Of a stretch of DNA of 64,000 nucleotides, positions 34,732 to 42,647 are shown piece by piece; position 1 is the stretch's first letter, and every line of letters starts with the position of its first letter. The stretch comes from Sulfitobacter donghicola DSW-25 = KCTC 12864 = JCM 14565 (GTDB lineage: Bacteria > Pseudomonadota > Alphaproteobacteria > Rhodobacterales > Rhodobacteraceae), in assembly GCF_000622405.1 (NCBI RefSeq), contig NZ_JASF01000005.1, positions 2,976,001-3,040,000 of the forward strand, given 5' to 3'. Below the pieces are notes generated by a model. It saw only the letters and a program-made list of their open reading frames with translations, was not told the DNA's origin and ran no database searches. The position numbers and the translations under genes are program-made.

Positions 34732-37284
34732 GTGATCGAAGTAGAGCTACTGCAAGCTATCGAGTCCGGTCAGAATGTTACTTCGGGCCATTTTGGTGGT
34801 AACGTTATTGCTGGAAAAAACACAGATGATGGTATTCCGACCGAGCAAAATAGCCTTGCACACCAAGAGCTGGATATAGAGGTGGCGAGGTATCCAGCCG
34901 GCGAGCCAGATCTTATGTATAAAGATGGAATGGTGATCAATGGAGCCTTGCCGGATCACCTTATAAATTTTTTAATGGCAGCCCGTGCAAGTGGCCAATC
35001 TGTAGTTCTAGTAACGCCGACGCATGAAGGTTATCACGGTGCTGATATATTAACAGAATTCACAAGTTTGGTTTTGGGGCAATTTTCTGATGTAATTCAC
35101 GCGTTTGAAATTGGGAACGAATATTGGAACCATCAAACAGAAACCTCATATGGTGAAGTTGCTAATGATAGTGTTTTGGCTATATCATCTCAGCTAACTG
35201 GGCAGTATGGCGATATACCCATTTGGGTGCAAATGGGTGACGCTGGCGGTCAAGCTAGCGAATTTGCAAAGGATGCGCCTCTAAGTGAAGGCATCGGCTG
35301 GCTTTGGCGAAATATTGGAGCCAACAACCTGATTTTAGATCAATTGACACCGGAAGCCCGAGCAACAATCGATGGTGTTGTGGAGCACTACTATTTTAGA
35401 GAAGATCATCAATATCTTGGTTTTTATAACGATCAGAATATTGTTATGGACCATGAAGTTTGGCAAAGTGCCTTTGGACGAAATTTAACGCTAAACATCA
35501 CTGAGTGGAATATTAGAACAACTAATCTAGACCAATTGGGTATCCGCGCGGCGTCTACTCTAATCGCTCAATTTTCCTTTATGATGGACATGGAAGTTGA
35601 TGAAGCATACGTATGGCCGCCCATGCACAATACGTCGACTGACTTAGCAGGTAGTAGTAATGTTTTATTGGATCCAGAAACGGGAATCGTAATAAATAGT
35701 GTAGGGGGGGCTACATTTGACTTAATGTCTTCATCATTAGTTGGCTTGCAATACCGGCCATCCGCAACGACCAGTGATAGTAGTTTACTACATAATTATG
35801 TCTATTCTGGTGAAGATAAGGTTGTCGTGTATGTAACATCTAGGTCAGACGAAACAGAAAGTGTATCATTTAACCTTGGGAATTTCTTTCCAGGCGCCTC
35901 CCTTATTTCCGCGACCCAAATTGGGTATGACAAAACGAGCTCTGATGGCAGACACTATGACTATGTACAGCGCGAGTTTGTTGATTCTGAAGCAGTCGCA
36001 ATTGACGGTGAGCTATATTACACCAACGAACACGACGTACGAGCTACCATTACAGAGCACGACACCTCCCAATCTACCAATGGTGGGAATTTCACATTCA
36101 CCCTCCTTCCGTACGAAGTGATAGAGCTGACCTATGAAATTCCGAACTTTGAGAGGACTGACGGGACGAACGGAAAGGACATAATTAGTAGCGAAGACAG
36201 TAAGAATGATTTAGTATTTAGTCTGGCTGGGAATGACAATATTCAGGCAGGCTCAGGCGATGATAGCATTTATGCAGGCGACGGCGATGATTATATCGAC
36301 GCTGGATTAGGAGATGATCTTGTTTCAGGGGGGGCAGGCAACGACATAATTCGAGGAAGAGGTAATAATGATATAATTTCAGGAGGTTCTGGAAACGATG
36401 ATATTGATGGGGGCTGGGGAGATGATAAACTAGACGGAGGTAGCGGTTCCGATATACTCAATGGGGGGTGGGGGCGTGACACAATTACCTTAGATAGTAG
36501 TCTCGACATAGCTATTGGTGGAGGCGATGACGATTTATTTCAATTAGACGGCTTACAGAAATATGGTGCAGGATGGGGCGGAATAAATGCATCAAACCAA
36601 TATCAAGATGGTACAATGGTTTTCTTGCCAGTTGCCAATTACAACTTGTATTCCAGTGTTATAATTGGTGGGGCTGGATATGATACCATTGAATTAAGCG
36701 CATCCGATGATGCAATTTTCTTGCATAACGGTTTTTCAAGCCTGCCCAGCAGCTTGAACGTATCCGAGTACGTTTCGGATCTTCCTTCAGGTCTAATGAT
36801 TTCTGGAATAGAAGAGTTTCGTGCCGGAGCTGGTAATGACTTTGTAGACCTTACCAGCGACGTATTTCACCTACAAGGACAAAGCATAGTCATTCATGGA
36901 GATTATGGTCACGACGTGGTATGGGGCTCGGCGGCGAATGAAACTATATTTGGTGGTGAAGGCAATGATACGTTGTTTGGTGGAGCTGGAAATGATGAGA
37001 TAAGCGGTGGAACCGGGGCGGATGTGTTTGAGTTCACGAGCACCTCAATTGATACATCTTTAACCGATTTTGATGTTCGGGAGGGCGACGAGCTGCGCTT
37101 CTACAATACGGAAAATGTTGAATTTGATGCCGGAAGTGTGGCGTTAACCCCTGGCGGAATCAATATTTCTTATAGAAATACTGTTTCCGAAACAGAACAC
37201 TACATTTTCATATCTCTTGTCACACATTCAACCGAATTTGCGGCAACGTTACCTGAGATTTTGAATGCTTTAGAGATCGTGTGA
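34732..37284 (+). CDS. RTX protein with clan GH-A-like glycoside hydrolase region
   Basis: An 850-residue protein starting with GTG after an AGGAG site. Residues 1 to about 450 look like a TIM-barrel glycosidase: VARYPAGEPD near 51, AFEIGNEYWN with Glu130 as likely acid/base, and NITEWNIR with Glu258 as likely nucleophile. From about 475 follow Ca-binding nonapeptide repeats (GGAGNDIIRG, GGSGNDDIDG and others) and a second set near 750 (GGEGNDTLFG). There is no N-terminal signal, as expected for type I secretion; no secretion genes are in the window. The gene is clearly AT-rich with unusual codons, pointing to recent transfer. Substrate unknown. Confidence 0.85.
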   Translation: MIEVELLQAIESGQNVTSGHFGGNVIAGKNTDDGIPTEQNSLAHQELDIEVARYPAGEPDLMYKDGMVINGALPDHLINFLMAARASGQSVVLVTPTHEGYHGADILTEFTSLVLGQFSDVIHAFEIGNEYWNHQTETSYGEVANDSVLAISSQLTGQYGDIPIWVQMGDAGGQASEFAKDAPLSEGIGWLWRNIGANNLILDQLTPEARATIDGVVEHYYFREDHQYLGFYNDQNIVMDHEVWQSAFGRNLTLNITEWNIRTTNLDQLGIRAASTLIAQFSFMMDMEVDEAYVWPPMHNTSTDLAGSSNVLLDPETGIVINSVGGATFDLMSSSLVGLQYRPSATTSDSSLLHNYVYSGEDKVVVYVTSRSDETESVSFNLGNFFPGASLISATQIGYDKTSSDGRHYDYVQREFVDSEAVAIDGELYYTNEHDVRATITEHDTSQSTNGGNFTFTLLPYEVIELTYEIPNFERTDGTNGKDIISSEDSKNDLVFSLAGNDNIQAGSGDDSIYAGDGDDYIDAGLGDDLVSGGAGNDIIRGRGNNDIISGGSGNDDIDGGWGDDKLDGGSGSDILNGGWGRDTITLDSSLDIAIGGGDDDLFQLDGLQKYGAGWGGINASNQYQDGTMVFLPVANYNLYSSVIIGGAGYDTIELSASDDAIFLHNGFSSLPSSLNVSEYVSDLPSGLMISGIEEFRAGAGNDFVDLTSDVFHLQGQSIVIHGDYGHDVVWGSAANETIFGGEGNDTLFGGAGNDEISGGTGADVFEFTSTSIDTSLTDFDVREGDELRFYNTENVEFDAGSVALTPGGINISYRNTVSETEHYIFISLVTHSTEFAATLPEILNALEIV

Positions 37285-37299
37285 ATTTGTTGGTTTACC

Positions 37300-37406
37300 G
37301 GCTTTGTTGCACAAACCGGCGTGAGGGTGAGCTCCCCGACTTGTGCAACAAGCCGGGGCGGACCACTTCAAAAAGGGGAGCTTCACCGATTTGTCCAACA
37401 AAACCC
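37300..37406. repeat. cluster of IS5-type and IS3-A-type terminal repeats without a transposase
   Basis: GGCTTTGTTGCACAAA opens the segment, an inverted copy (TTGTGCAACAAGCC, 37341-37354) follows, and GGGGAGCTTCACCGATTTGT runs into an inverted end at the right. In the middle GGACCACTTCA (37360-37370) is the inverse of the IS3-A end at 30350-30360. It may be a deletion derivative or successive insertion scars. Confidence 0.55.
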
Positions 37407-38234
37407 TTACGCGCCAAAAATAGTTTCCAAGTTTTCCATACGTTGCCCAAAGCCATCTAAGAGAATTTTCTTTACTTCTTCAGGCGAAAGGTCGCCTTCT
37501 CTTCCAGTTGGTATTACACCAGAATCATTCTCTCCGTGGAAAGTTCGAATAAACATTGGTCTAGTCATGTCCGAGTAACAATTAAAGAACTGGTTCGCCT
37601 TCCGGTGGTTTCTTCTAAAAACATTGCAACGATTTCCGATTGGTGAAACTAGCGTCATCCCTGCTGCAACTGGAGTTTTTTCATAGAACTCACCTAAAGA
37701 AAAGTCAGTTTTTTCTGTCTTTGTCCGAAAGTAAAATCCACGGTTAAATGATATAATAAATGGGTTTGTCTTGTTTTTGCCAACCCGGACTATAGTTTCA
37801 GCATGGTCTCTCGTGCAGGCAATGATGTCTTTATGCACAGCGTCATCATCATCCAACCTAAATGATGCGATGTGCGTAGTGTCAGGCGCGGTTTCAAGGA
37901 GGTCATAGGCCTGGTATATTGCTCTTATATGGATCATCGTAGGTAATTGTATTACTTTAAAGTTTTCATATTCTGCCACCAGCTCTTTAAGTCGCAATAA
38001 CGACTTTGGGGGGAATGATGATGCGATCAAAATGCCCAGTTTGAAATTTGAATCTGTTTGTCGTATCAATGAAGGAAGTGTCAACTTTTCGAATAAGAGA
38101 AACCTTTTTTCTAGCCGTTCAGGATCATACAAATACTTTTCTAGGTCGCCATGCGCCATGTTCGAGATCGCAAATCCTCCCTCTGACAAATATGAAAACC
38201 GTATTAGCGCCTTTATCTGTACTTTGGATTGCAT
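37407..38234 (-). CDS. putative rhamnosyltransferase-family glycosyltransferase
   Basis: A 275-residue GT-A-like protein without signal or membrane segments. It has IKALIRFSYLSEGGF at the N-terminus, FKLGILIASSFPP, and the metal-binding ASFRLDDDDAVHKD near residue 125. The pattern fits the putative rhamnosyl transferase family (PF11316), common in marine Rhodobacterales, which is thought to decorate surface polysaccharide. Its stop codon lies next to an IS end. It is AT-rich like the RTX gene and probably came with it. Confidence 0.75.
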   Translation of the reverse strand: MQSKVQIKALIRFSYLSEGGFAISNMAHGDLEKYLYDPERLEKRFLLFEKLTLPSLIRQTDSNFKLGILIASSFPPKSLLRLKELVAEYENFKVIQLPTMIHIRAIYQAYDLLETAPDTTHIASFRLDDDDAVHKDIIACTRDHAETIVRVGKNKTNPFIISFNRGFYFRTKTEKTDFSLGEFYEKTPVAAGMTLVSPIGNRCNVFRRNHRKANQFFNCYSDMTRPMFIRTFHGENDSGVIPTGREGDLSPEEVKKILLDGFGQRMENLETIFGA

Positions 38235-38378
38235 TATTTTTCCGCTCGTATTTCATATCTTTATCGGTTTTCTTGGTAACACCAACAGGTGGGGGGATCA
38301 ATCCAAGCATTTGGGCAAAGGTGCCCGAAGATCTGAACGAAGCGGGTGGCGATAAGCGTGTATTCCTAGGGTCAGGAC

Positions 38379-38790
38379 TCATAACCAAAGGATAACGGCT
38401 GCTGCTAGAGCAATTGCAGAGAGGAAGACGGTTGGGGATCTGTCGTAGCGGGTTGAGATGCGTCGCCAATCCTTAAGCCTGCCAAACATCCTTTCGATAC
38501 GGTTACGACGTTTGCATCGGCGCTTGTCATACTTGACGGTCTTCTTGCGCGATTGGCGGCAAGGAATGCAGGGCTTTGTACCCTTGTCCACAAGCGTTTC
38601 GGGGAACCAATCGGCATCATACCCTCGATCAGCGAAAAGCCATTCTTGAGGGCCGCCGCTCTGGTGTAGTCGCTAACTTGCCCTGCGGTGATAAAGAGGC
38701 GAATTGGTCGTCCTCTGGTGTCTGTGACAGCATGCAGCTTTGCATTCATACCGCCTTTGGTTAGCCCGATCAGGCGTCCTCGCCCCCTTT
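38379..38790 (-). pseudogene. IS5-type transposase, second frame, broken
   Basis: It reads GRLIGLTKGGMNAKLHAVTD, then GQVSDYTRAAAL, after which a small deletion near 38655 shifts the frame. The correct continuation QEWLFADRGYDADWFPETL (second Asp) and RRNRIERMFGRLKDWRR (Glu) is in another frame to the end. The protein cannot be made as one chain, so the element is dead unless helped in trans. Confidence 0.85.
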
Positions 38791-39117
38791 TTTCAACCGC
38801 AGGCTGGAAGCCGTACGGTGTGCCTTGAGATAGGTGGCGTCGATTGAGATGGTTTTGTTATCGGGGGCCTGTTCGGCTAGCCCCATCAGGATCTGGGCAA
38901 ATATGCCCATATCACTCCAGCGCTTCCAGCGATTATATAACGCCTTCGGCGGCCCGTAATCGGTAGGTGCGTCGCACCATCTTAACCTATTACGATTAAA
39001 TAAAATAATTCCGATTAGAACACGCCTATCATCCACGCGAGTACGACCTCGGCTCTTTGGAAAGTAAGGTCGGAGACGCTCCATTTGTGCTTCCGTCAGC
39101 CAGTATAAGTTGCTCAT
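38770..39117 (-). CDS. IS5-type transposase, first frame
   Basis: A 115-residue first-frame product with WLTEAQMERLRPYFPKSRGR (DUF4096 region), GIILFNRNRLRWCDAPTDYG and the first catalytic Asp in ISIDATYLKAH. It ends at LRLKKGGEDA. A6G5 (38781-38791) at the end is the slippage site for fusion to the second frame, which is itself broken. Thus this piece is intact but not functional alone. Confidence 0.88.
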   Translation of the reverse strand: MSNLYWLTEAQMERLRPYFPKSRGRTRVDDRRVLIGIILFNRNRLRWCDAPTDYGPPKALYNRWKRWSDMGIFAQILMGLAEQAPDNKTISIDATYLKAHRTASSLRLKKGGEDA

Positions 39118-39226
39118 GATATCCCCCTAAAACTGGGAAGCGTGAATCATGACAACGCGATAACCTCAATCAGTTAATGGGTCCTGACCCGAATATACAT
39201 GTCGTAGCAGACGCTAACCAAGCGCC

Positions 39227-40522
39227 TCAATGCAGTACGGGATCTTGCGCCACCGCTGCGGCTTCATCAATTAACTGCTGGATCCGCCGCAGCGATGGCC
39301 GCTGGCCGTTTGCTACCGCCGCTTCGACCCGCGCGATCAAGCAGTCTACGACTTCGGCATAGAGCCGACCCGCTGATTGTTTACGGATTAGGTCGGCGAG
39401 GTCCTTTTTCCCCGGATAGCCGATATAGAACACGCGGCAGCGGTCGAGGAGCGGCGCTGGGATGCCTTTGCGCTCATTAGCGGTCATGATCCAGCTGATC
39501 TGGCTCATGTTGTAGGTGCGGCGCGTGTAGGGGCATTCCCATGACGTGGATGATGACGGCTCGAGCAGGCCAAGCAGCGCCTCTGGCAGCGAGACGCGCG
39601 AGCCTCCGCTTGCTGTCATGATGCCTGCCTTCTCGATTTCGTCGACGATCATGACAGGGTTGGCGATGCCGGTCTTTGCGATTTCCTGCAGCGGGATGCC
39701 CGCCTGTGATTTGTTCCAGGTCGGGTCAGATCCTGCGACGGTGAAGCTCGCGTTTGACGCGGCTGCGTCAAGCGTTCTGACAGGCGCTCCGGACAGAGCT
39801 GCCAGCTTCCGCGCATAGGTCGACTTTCCGCAACCGGGCGGGCCGATCAGGATCACGGGCGGCAGGTTCAACCACGCGTTTCCAGAGATGTATTGTGTCC
39901 GAAGCGCTTTATAGGCCCATGTTGAGACGTCAGACATCCATGGCGCTGAGGCATGCAGCCCTGCGATCATTTCATCGAGGGCGTGCATCGTCGGCGGGCC
40001 GGCCAAGGCGGGGTGCGACGTGGCGAGGTTTTCAACCAGCTGCTGCACGTCTTCACGCTGGCCGTTCTTCTTTTGCGCCCGCTCATATTGGCGCGCTTGG
40101 TCTTTGAACGCGTATTGGGCCGCCTCAAAGACAAAGCTGACCTGCACGGCATCTCGGACCGCCGCGATAAAAGCGTCATCAGGATCTTCATGGACAAAGC
40201 CCAAAAATTCGATCTGACCTGGATCGATCAAACTGCGCTCCTCGATGATTGAAGCCACGTTTGCTGTCATAATGCTGGTGAGTTCTTCTTCGACGCGTTG
40301 CTCGACCATCTCTTTTGAGACAGCTCTGGACCACAGGAAGTCGGCCATGCCTTGGTCCTCTGCCATCTGCAGAAGCTTTGCTTTCAGCTCATCGAGGTCG
40401 GGTCGTTTAGGGAGGAGTTCGGTAAAGTCTTTGAGATAATGTGTCATCAGTCCATGCCTATTGAGGGCCATCTTTTGTGGCGTCATCGGCAGAGCGGATC
40501 TGGGAATGTTTGGTAGAGACAC
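39227..40522 (-). CDS. AAA+ ATPase, Lon-like without protease domain
   Basis: A 431-residue protein. Residues 1-200 are helical and acidic without a known domain. The AAA+ module has Walker A GPPGCGKST (227-234), Walker B VMIVDEIEK (near 290), sensor 1 ISWIMTANE and an arginine finger near APLLDRCRVFYI. The PLLDRCRV region and overall pattern resemble the ATPase of Lon, but no Ser-Lys protease domain follows. The listed start is GTG 40522; ATG 40486 or 40471 are alternatives. It is the next island gene after the relaxase, and its role there is unknown. Confidence 0.85.
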   Translation of the reverse strand: MSLPNIPRSALPMTPQKMALNRHGLMTHYLKDFTELLPKRPDLDELKAKLLQMAEDQGMADFLWSRAVSKEMVEQRVEEELTSIMTANVASIIEERSLIDPGQIEFLGFVHEDPDDAFIAAVRDAVQVSFVFEAAQYAFKDQARQYERAQKKNGQREDVQQLVENLATSHPALAGPPTMHALDEMIAGLHASAPWMSDVSTWAYKALRTQYISGNAWLNLPPVILIGPPGCGKSTYARKLAALSGAPVRTLDAAASNASFTVAGSDPTWNKSQAGIPLQEIAKTGIANPVMIVDEIEKAGIMTASGGSRVSLPEALLGLLEPSSSTSWECPYTRRTYNMSQISWIMTANERKGIPAPLLDRCRVFYIGYPGKKDLADLIRKQSAGRLYAEVVDCLIARVEAAVANGQRPSLRRIQQLIDEAAAVAQDPVLH

Positions 40523-40660
40523 ACGTTGATCGGCCAGGCCGATCAGCCTGGTTTACAGCTTGGGCGCTGCGGTAATCTTTGGTGTGTGTATCAATGTCAT
40601 GGCACGTTTATCAGCGCTCTAGAGGTCGGGTTCAAGCCCATTTATATTTCACCGGCGCAC

Positions 40661-41995
40661 TTACCCCAAACCTGGCTCCTCTTCTGCGGCATCGATGATG
40701 ATCTCCTGCGCCTCGTTCTTCACCTCAGGCGGGAGGTCGTTGCGCGTCAGAAACGCTCTGATCCGGCTGATCTGTTCGTCCAAACGGAAGATCCGCGCGA
40801 ACAGATTGCTTTCCACAAAGGCGAGGCGTTTGGCGAGGTTCACGATCTGAGTTTGCAGCTTTGGCGGTGTGCCCTTCAATGGCGTAGGGTCCTGCATCGT
40901 CGTCTCGCCTGTGTCCGGATTATAAACCAGCGTTTCGTTCTCGGCCTCGGTCAGGACCGCCTCGATTGCATCAACACCCCGATCATAGGTCTCTTTGGCA
41001 GCACGGGCCGCAGCCATCTGCTCCTGCACCTCTTGCCGCTCTGTCTTTACGGCCTGTTTCTCGACCTCAATGGCCTCCGCCTCCTGCGCCATGGTCGTTG
41101 CCAACGCGATTTGTCCGGCCTTCAGACGCTCCATGTTTTCAGCCATCGCGACCTGCTTCTTTTCCAGCCGCTTGCTATAGGTCTCTTTTCGTTTGATCTC
41201 TTTTTCCGTCAACACCGACTTCGCTTCTAACTTCGCCAGATGTCTTTGTGTCTTCGCCACTGATGCCTTTTGTTCATTGATCTCTTGCGACATGGCCTCG
41301 ATCTCTGCCTCCAACATCGCCTTCTCCAGCGGTAGGTCCTCATGCAGCTGCTTCACCGTCCGGTGAAGCGTGTCCGAGTAGTTTGCCCCCGCTTTCAGCC
41401 GCGCTTGCTTCTTGTTCCCCCGTTCGATTTCTGGCGCATAGCGTTGCATCACCTCAGCCGCCAGATCTTGCAGCGCCGACATATCGCCGAGGCGGGTGGC
41501 GTTGCTGATGGGCTCTCCGTCGTCGTTATACGCGCGCAGGGTAAAATGCGCGTGGATCGCGGTTTCATCGAGATGCACCACAAGCGCTTCCAGCGATGTC
41601 TTCAGCAGAACTGCGATCTCTTGGGCCAGTTCTCGGAACGCACGGTCCTGCAATTCTTCAGGCAACCGGTTGAACACCTCCTGCGCGGTGTGGCCGAAGG
41701 TCACGATGCCTGCGGTGACCACTGCCGCGTTGGATTTCATCTTGCGGGTGCGGCCTGCGCGCTTGCGCAAGGCCTCGTTCTCGCGCTGGATGTCCGGAAG
41801 CGGTCGCAGTTCCATCAGGTGCCGGTTCAGCTCTGTACGGTCCCCATCCACATACGCAGGCTGCTTGCCAATCCGGAAATCATGCCGCCGCTGGAACTTC
41901 GCCTTCACCATGGCCTTCGGTTCAATGCGCACGGAGACGGCATTGGGGTTGGACGCAGCAGCATCTGGGCGGGTGTTCTGTTTTGTATCTGTCAT
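40661..41995 (-). CDS. MobV-type relaxase (Pre/Mob family)
   Basis: A 444-residue mobilisation protein. The relaxase motif with metal-binding histidines is clear: VVHLDETAIHAHFTL, His141, His148 and His150. A long coiled coil follows (about 225-325, KAMLEAEIEAMSQEINEQKA and so on). Pre/Mob relaxases nick oriT and lead a single strand into a recipient through a helper conjugation system. Finding it in a tRNA-inserted island makes the island mobilizable. The two 18-bp tandem repeats just upstream may be part of oriT or an operator. Confidence 0.9.
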   Translation of the reverse strand: MTDTKQNTRPDAAASNPNAVSVRIEPKAMVKAKFQRRHDFRIGKQPAYVDGDRTELNRHLMELRPLPDIQRENEALRKRAGRTRKMKSNAAVVTAGIVTFGHTAQEVFNRLPEELQDRAFRELAQEIAVLLKTSLEALVVHLDETAIHAHFTLRAYNDDGEPISNATRLGDMSALQDLAAEVMQRYAPEIERGNKKQARLKAGANYSDTLHRTVKQLHEDLPLEKAMLEAEIEAMSQEINEQKASVAKTQRHLAKLEAKSVLTEKEIKRKETYSKRLEKKQVAMAENMERLKAGQIALATTMAQEAEAIEVEKQAVKTERQEVQEQMAAARAAKETYDRGVDAIEAVLTEAENETLVYNPDTGETTMQDPTPLKGTPPKLQTQIVNLAKRLAFVESNLFARIFRLDEQISRIRAFLTRNDLPPEVKNEAQEIIIDAAEEEPGLG

Positions 41996-42048
41996 CGGGC
42001 AAGCATCCGCGCCCTTTATGAAAGTTCAAAACCATTCCTGAATAAGCT

Positions 42049-42084
42049 ATGTTTGTCATATACTTTATGTTTGTCATATACTTA
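42049..42084. repeat. two tandem 18-bp repeats upstream of the relaxase gene
   Basis: ATGTTTGTCATATACTTT (42049-42066) is followed at once by ATGTTTGTCATATACTTA (42067-42084), 17 of 18 bases the same. They lie 54 bases before the relaxase start, a place suited to autoregulation or to nicking. Confidence 0.7.
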
Positions 42085-42398
42085 ATGAAGGATAATCTGA
42101 TCACGCAACCTACTCGGCATAACTTGCGTTATCCCGATCCGGTGAAGGAGCTTTGCCCCTTTCAAAACCCCACCAAGGGATGCTTCGCTCCCTTTGGAAA
42201 CCCTAGAGCCAAGGGCACCGAGGAGCCGTTTTCGCTGATCTGACCCTACCACTTTTCCACAATTATCGACATGCGTGCCCGAGTTTGTCCGAGATCGGAA
42301 CGGCGTGCCTGTGCTATAAATAGGCATCCCGACAGGCCATTTCGGCTTCACTCAACATCATCCATTGTACCGCGTTTGCGCGACCGGAGACTTATTGC

Positions 42399-42647
42399 TT
42401 GCAGCACGCCTCACCTCATATCCCACAGACCGCAAGACGCGTTTCCGCGCCTTGTGCTGCTGAGGTGTTGGAAGCGCGGATCGTCAAGGCGTTGGGCACG
42501 GTGGCATTGCTTGTTGTAGAGGACCCCATCTACATTCCAGTGTTCGAACGGCTGGAACGGGAACTGGCGGACATCAAATCACGGAACGACGCGATTGAGC
42601 GCGCCCGTGAGTTTCTCGCTCCAAACCATCAAAACGCGATGCGCTGA
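42399..42647 (+). CDS. small hypothetical island protein
   Basis: An 82-residue frame with EARIVKALGTVALLVVEDPIYIPVFERLERELADI and a helical C-terminus. The sequence looks protein-like in composition. It overlaps the end of the convergent integrase gene by 19 bases. The start is uncertain; ATG 42399 is the first in this frame after a GC-rich stretch. It is not a family I know. It could be an excisionase-like accessory, but no HTH is evident. Confidence 0.5.
   Translation: MQHASPHIPQTARRVSAPCAAEVLEARIVKALGTVALLVVEDPIYIPVFERLERELADIKSRNDAIERAREFLAPNHQNAMR

Larger units (their letters stand above)
38369..39190 (-). mobile_element. IS5-family (IS427-like) element, frameshifted
   Basis: Inverted ends GGGTCAGGACTCATAA (38369 on) and GGGTCAGGACCCATTA (from 39190 inward). 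It contains the two-frame transposase on the minus strand. No clear target duplication is seen (CTA on the left, GAA on the right), so one side may have been rearranged after insertion. Confidence 0.85.

Noticed and set aside
42049..42084. Tandem repeats as a possible CRISPR array
   Set aside because: Only two units, directly adjacent without spacers, and no cas genes in the window.
40526..42085. Long plus-strand frames opposite the relaxase gene
   Set aside because: They mirror the coiled coil of the relaxase and contain no domain; the minus-strand gene has a clear HxDE..HxH motif.
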